This document shows, piece after piece, positions 6,068 to 7,920 of a stretch of DNA of 7,920 nt. Position 1 is the stretch's first letter, and the number at the start of each line of letters is the position of its first letter. The position numbers were made by a program, and so were the translations under genes. Source of the DNA: CAZSLZ01 sp964607865 (lineage in GTDB: Bacteria; Vulcanimicrobiota; JAJTBE01; CAZSLZ01); NCBI GenBank assembly GCA_964607865.1, contig CAZSLZ010000143.1, forward strand, positions 1 through 7,920, written 5' to 3'. The notes beneath the pieces were generated by a model. That model was not told where the DNA came from. It did no database searches and saw only the letters and a list, made by a program, of their open reading frames with translations.

Positions 6068-7920
6068 TTAACTTACATTTATTTTGATTCCTGTTAAAAC
6101 ACCTGTTTTTTCCGAATCATACATATCGGTCAGAACTACCGCCAGGGTACCTGTCCCTTTTCTTATGGCATAAAGGTCAAGTGATACTTCATCATATTTG
6201 ACCGGCATGTTAATAACCTGTTTATTAACTCCGGCAAAAGGCGCTGCCAGGTTACCGGGTAAAAATATTTTTGCTACAGGGGCAATAGTTTTTTCTTCAG
6301 GAATTATGCTTAATTTTATCTTTTCGCCGGGGGAAACTGAAGTCCTATCAATTTTTATTTCACTGCCAAAATTGGATTTCTTATCCAGCAGATTAACGAT
6401 TTTATCTTCATCAATTCTTGTCAGGGTCCTTGTCTGTGCTTTCAGGGCCCTGCAAATTAAAGGGTTTTTCAGCTCAAACTCTTCTTCATCAACAATAACC
6501 CTTGCCGGTGATAACTCATTCAATTCTTCCAGCAATTCTATAAAAGCGCAGGTATCCGATGTGGAATAAAGCTGGCCTTTTTGAAGATGCTGGGACAGGT
6601 AATTGAAGCCCTTGCTGAATATATCCTTATTTTCTTTTGCCATAACCTGCAATGCGTAACTGGTGGCCTCGGTTCTTCCCGCCCAGCAGCCAGGGTCTTC
6701 CCAGTAAGCCTGGGCATCGGTAACCCTGGCCATCTGTTCTATGTATTGCCTGGCTTTTATCGGCGCTATTCCAAATTTGTAGAGCAAAGCTGCGTCTCTT
6801 ACGCTTTTAATATCATCGGCGAATCTTATATCATAAGGAATGAGCAGGTTGTTTTTTATTTCTTTGTTTAAAAGAGTATCGATTATCTTGTTCAAGGTGT
6901 TTCCCAAATTCAGAATGTTAAGCTTCTTCAGAGGCGCAAGATTTTTTAATACCCGCATTGTTACATCCATATTTGGGGGGCTGTTTTCCCACAGGCTGAA
7001 TAGATTATTCTGCAGAAAATCATTCAGTTGCCGGGCGCCCAGATGTAGAAACTGGTCGATTCTGTCCAGGTTGCCCTTAATACTGCCCGCCATAATAAGG
7101 TTATGGACTTTTACCAAGCCGTACATTCTGGCGCTGATTTGCTCTGAGCAACCATAGGGATATCGAATCAATGCATCAACGGCGTCTTTTATGAGATATG
7201 CTATGGAAGGGTAAGCCACAATACGGTCAGCTATAATTTCTTCACCCGGCTCCAGAAACTGCAATCTTGAATAAGTAACTTTTTCAACGCCTTTTTTCTG
7301 AATAACTTTGCTTTGAATATCGTAATCCTTATCTGTCCTGATTGCGGCTACCACCTCTCCGGCAGCGGTTATGGGGAATTCTAACACCCCTGTCTGTTCA
7401 ACTTCATTTGTAAAATTTGAAACAGTTGTGGTTATTTCGATTTTTCCTTTATTCTGGCATTGATAGAATGCCCTGCCTGTTATTTTATCTTCGTCAGCAA
7501 TTAAAGCCGGTAAATCCAGGTCGATAAAGGCGTCTTTTTTTACAGAAATTTCTTTTTTTGTGCTGGTAAAATCCTGCCTGTCGATAAGGAAAGCAAAAAC
7601 TGTAAATGAGCCCAACTGTTGGCCCAGCGTGATTTTCCTTGTCAGTTCGCCCTTGAATTCAATCAGGTCAGAGTAAATGAGTTCAGGAAATTCCAACCGG
7701 GAAGTTTGCTTTACTTTTAAGGGTGTTTCAGTTGGGGTTTTTGGGGGTAAATTTCCGGTTTTTTCCAGGTCCAGAATAAATTCCTGTATTTCAGATTCAG
7801 GGATTTCAACTTCCCTGGCGGGTTCGGTTTCCATCTCCAGGGTTGTGGTGGCGTCAAGGTTCAGGGCTTCCATGGAAGCCTGTAAAGCACATATTGGATC
7901 TATTTCTGTTATAAGAACCC
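6068..7920 (-). CDS. Alpha-2-macroglobulin-like thioester protein, 5' end beyond window
   Basis: Alpha-2-macroglobulins are large extracytoplasmic proteins that trap proteases and can bond covalently to targets through a Cys-Gln thioester. Numbering is from in-frame Met at 7873. Residues about 58-140 (LEFPELIYSD, LGSFTVFAF, AFIDLDLPALIADED) match the A2M core domain before the thioester region. YPYGCSEQ (238-245) is the thioester motif C-x-E-Q, with Cys242 and Gln245. The helical thioester domain continues with CWAGRTEATSYAL (396-408) and YSTSDT (436-441). Residues about 505-601 form the C-terminal beta domain with IFLPGNLA. Starting at 7873 would leave no signal peptide and no N-terminal macroglobulin domains, and no convincing Shine-Dalgarno precedes that ATG. 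The frame stays open to the window edge, so I call the gene 5'-partial. Those first 15 codons resemble S-adenosylhomocysteine hydrolase, so the true N-terminus is uncertain. Confidence 0.85.
   Translation of the reverse strand, partial: VLITEIDPICALQASMEALNLDATTTLEMETEPAREVEIPESEIQEFILDLEKTGNLPPKTPTETPLKVKQTSRLEFPELIYSDLIEFKGELTRKITLGQQLGSFTVFAFLIDRQDFTSTKKEISVKKDAFIDLDLPALIADEDKITGRAFYQCQNKGKIEITTTVSNFTNEVEQTGVLEFPITAAGEVVAAIRTDKDYDIQSKVIQKKGVEKVTYSRLQFLEPGEEIIADRIVAYPSIAYLIKDAVDALIRYPYGCSEQISARMYGLVKVHNLIMAGSIKGNLDRIDQFLHLGARQLNDFLQNNLFSLWENSPPNMDVTMRVLKNLAPLKKLNILNLGNTLNKIIDTLLNKEIKNNLLIPYDIRFADDIKSVRDAALLYKFGIAPIKARQYIEQMARVTDAQAYWEDPGCWAGRTEATSYALQVMAKENKDIFSKGFNYLSQHLQKGQLYSTSDTCAFIELLEELNELSPARVIVDEEEFELKNPLICRALKAQTRTLTRIDEDKIVNLLDKKSNFGSEIKIDRTSVSPGEKIKLSIIPEEKTIAPVAKIFLPGNLAAPFAGVNKQVINMPVKYDEVSLDLYAIRKGTGTLAVVLTDMYDSEKTGVLTGIKINVS
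7865..7880. repeat. Perfect 16-bp palindrome at the A2M/SAHH-like junction
   Basis: GGCTTCCATGGAAGCC is identical to its reverse complement and is centred on the Met codon at 7873. It lies where the sequence changes from A2M-gene coding to coding that resembles S-adenosylhomocysteine hydrolase. Such a site can promote template switching or a misjoin; whether it did here is inference. Confidence 0.9.
7874..7920 (-). other. In-frame segment resembling the NAD-binding motif of S-adenosylhomocysteine hydrolase
   Basis: Read on the minus strand in the A2M frame, the last 47 bases give VLITEIDPICALQAS, continuing into MEA. From memory, S-adenosylhomocysteine hydrolases carry at their NAD-binding Rossmann fold a stretch of the form V-I-(I/V)-T-E-(I/V)-D-P-I-x-A-L-Q-A-x-M-E-G, so nearly every position agrees. 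The partial codon at the edge, xGG, allows the Arg or Gly expected before the Val. Similarity stops after MEA. Only about 18 residues are available, so this is a motif match, not a gene. Confidence 0.6.

Noticed and set aside
7873..7873. ATG 7873 as the true start of the A2M-like protein
   Set aside because: There is no strong Shine-Dalgarno, no signal peptide follows, the family normally has N-terminal macroglobulin domains, and the frame is open upstream to the edge.
1..7920. CRISPR array, tRNA or rRNA gene
   Set aside because: No regularly spaced direct repeats and no cloverleaf or rRNA-like stretch was seen on reading either strand.

Overview
The window looks like chromosomal DNA from an anaerobic, probably Clostridia/Peptococcaceae-type Firmicute. 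This is inferred from strong GGAGG-type Shine-Dalgarno sites, a TTG start behind one of them, a lipobox lipoprotein, intrinsic terminators with clean U-tracts, and moderate GC with AT-rich intergenic gaps. The species cannot be determined from this stretch.

Layout, left to right. Positions 1-610 (minus) hold the first 203 codons of a TlyA-type rRNA 2'-O-methyltransferase, running off the left edge. A 95-bp divergent spacer leads to 706-2529 (plus), a YfbK-like lipoprotein with a complete von Willebrand A metal site and its own terminator. Positions 2806-3157 (minus) hold a frameshifted N-terminal remnant of a transposase-like helix-turn-helix protein. A very AT-rich stretch with two T-tract/extended -10 motifs precedes 3365-3835 (plus), a type IV pilin-like protein with a Cys/His-rich tail. 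A degenerate palindromic repeat (about 3869-3988) and a strong terminator (4016-4043) separate it from a convergent minus-strand pair. That pair is an alpha-2-macroglobulin-like protein (6068 to the right edge) followed 20 bp later by a membrane-anchored, DUF3352-like protein (4059-6047).

How it may work together. Apart from TlyA, all intact genes appear to encode proteins acting at or outside the membrane: a VWA lipoprotein, a pilin, a signal-anchored protein and a thioester protein. The A2M and DUF3352-like genes have the spacing of an operon. The DUF3352-like protein carries an internal segment resembling the C-terminal part of a type IV pilin/pseudopilin but without the prepilin helix, a possible link to the neighbouring pilin gene.

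The most unexpected signal is at the right edge. Upstream of the A2M-like sequence, in the same open frame, lie 15 codons that read like the NAD-binding segment of S-adenosylhomocysteine hydrolase. The junction coincides with a perfect 16-bp palindrome. This could be an assembly or amplification chimera, a real rearrangement that cut the A2M gene, or a fusion. Nothing in the window settles which, and I see no proven new system.
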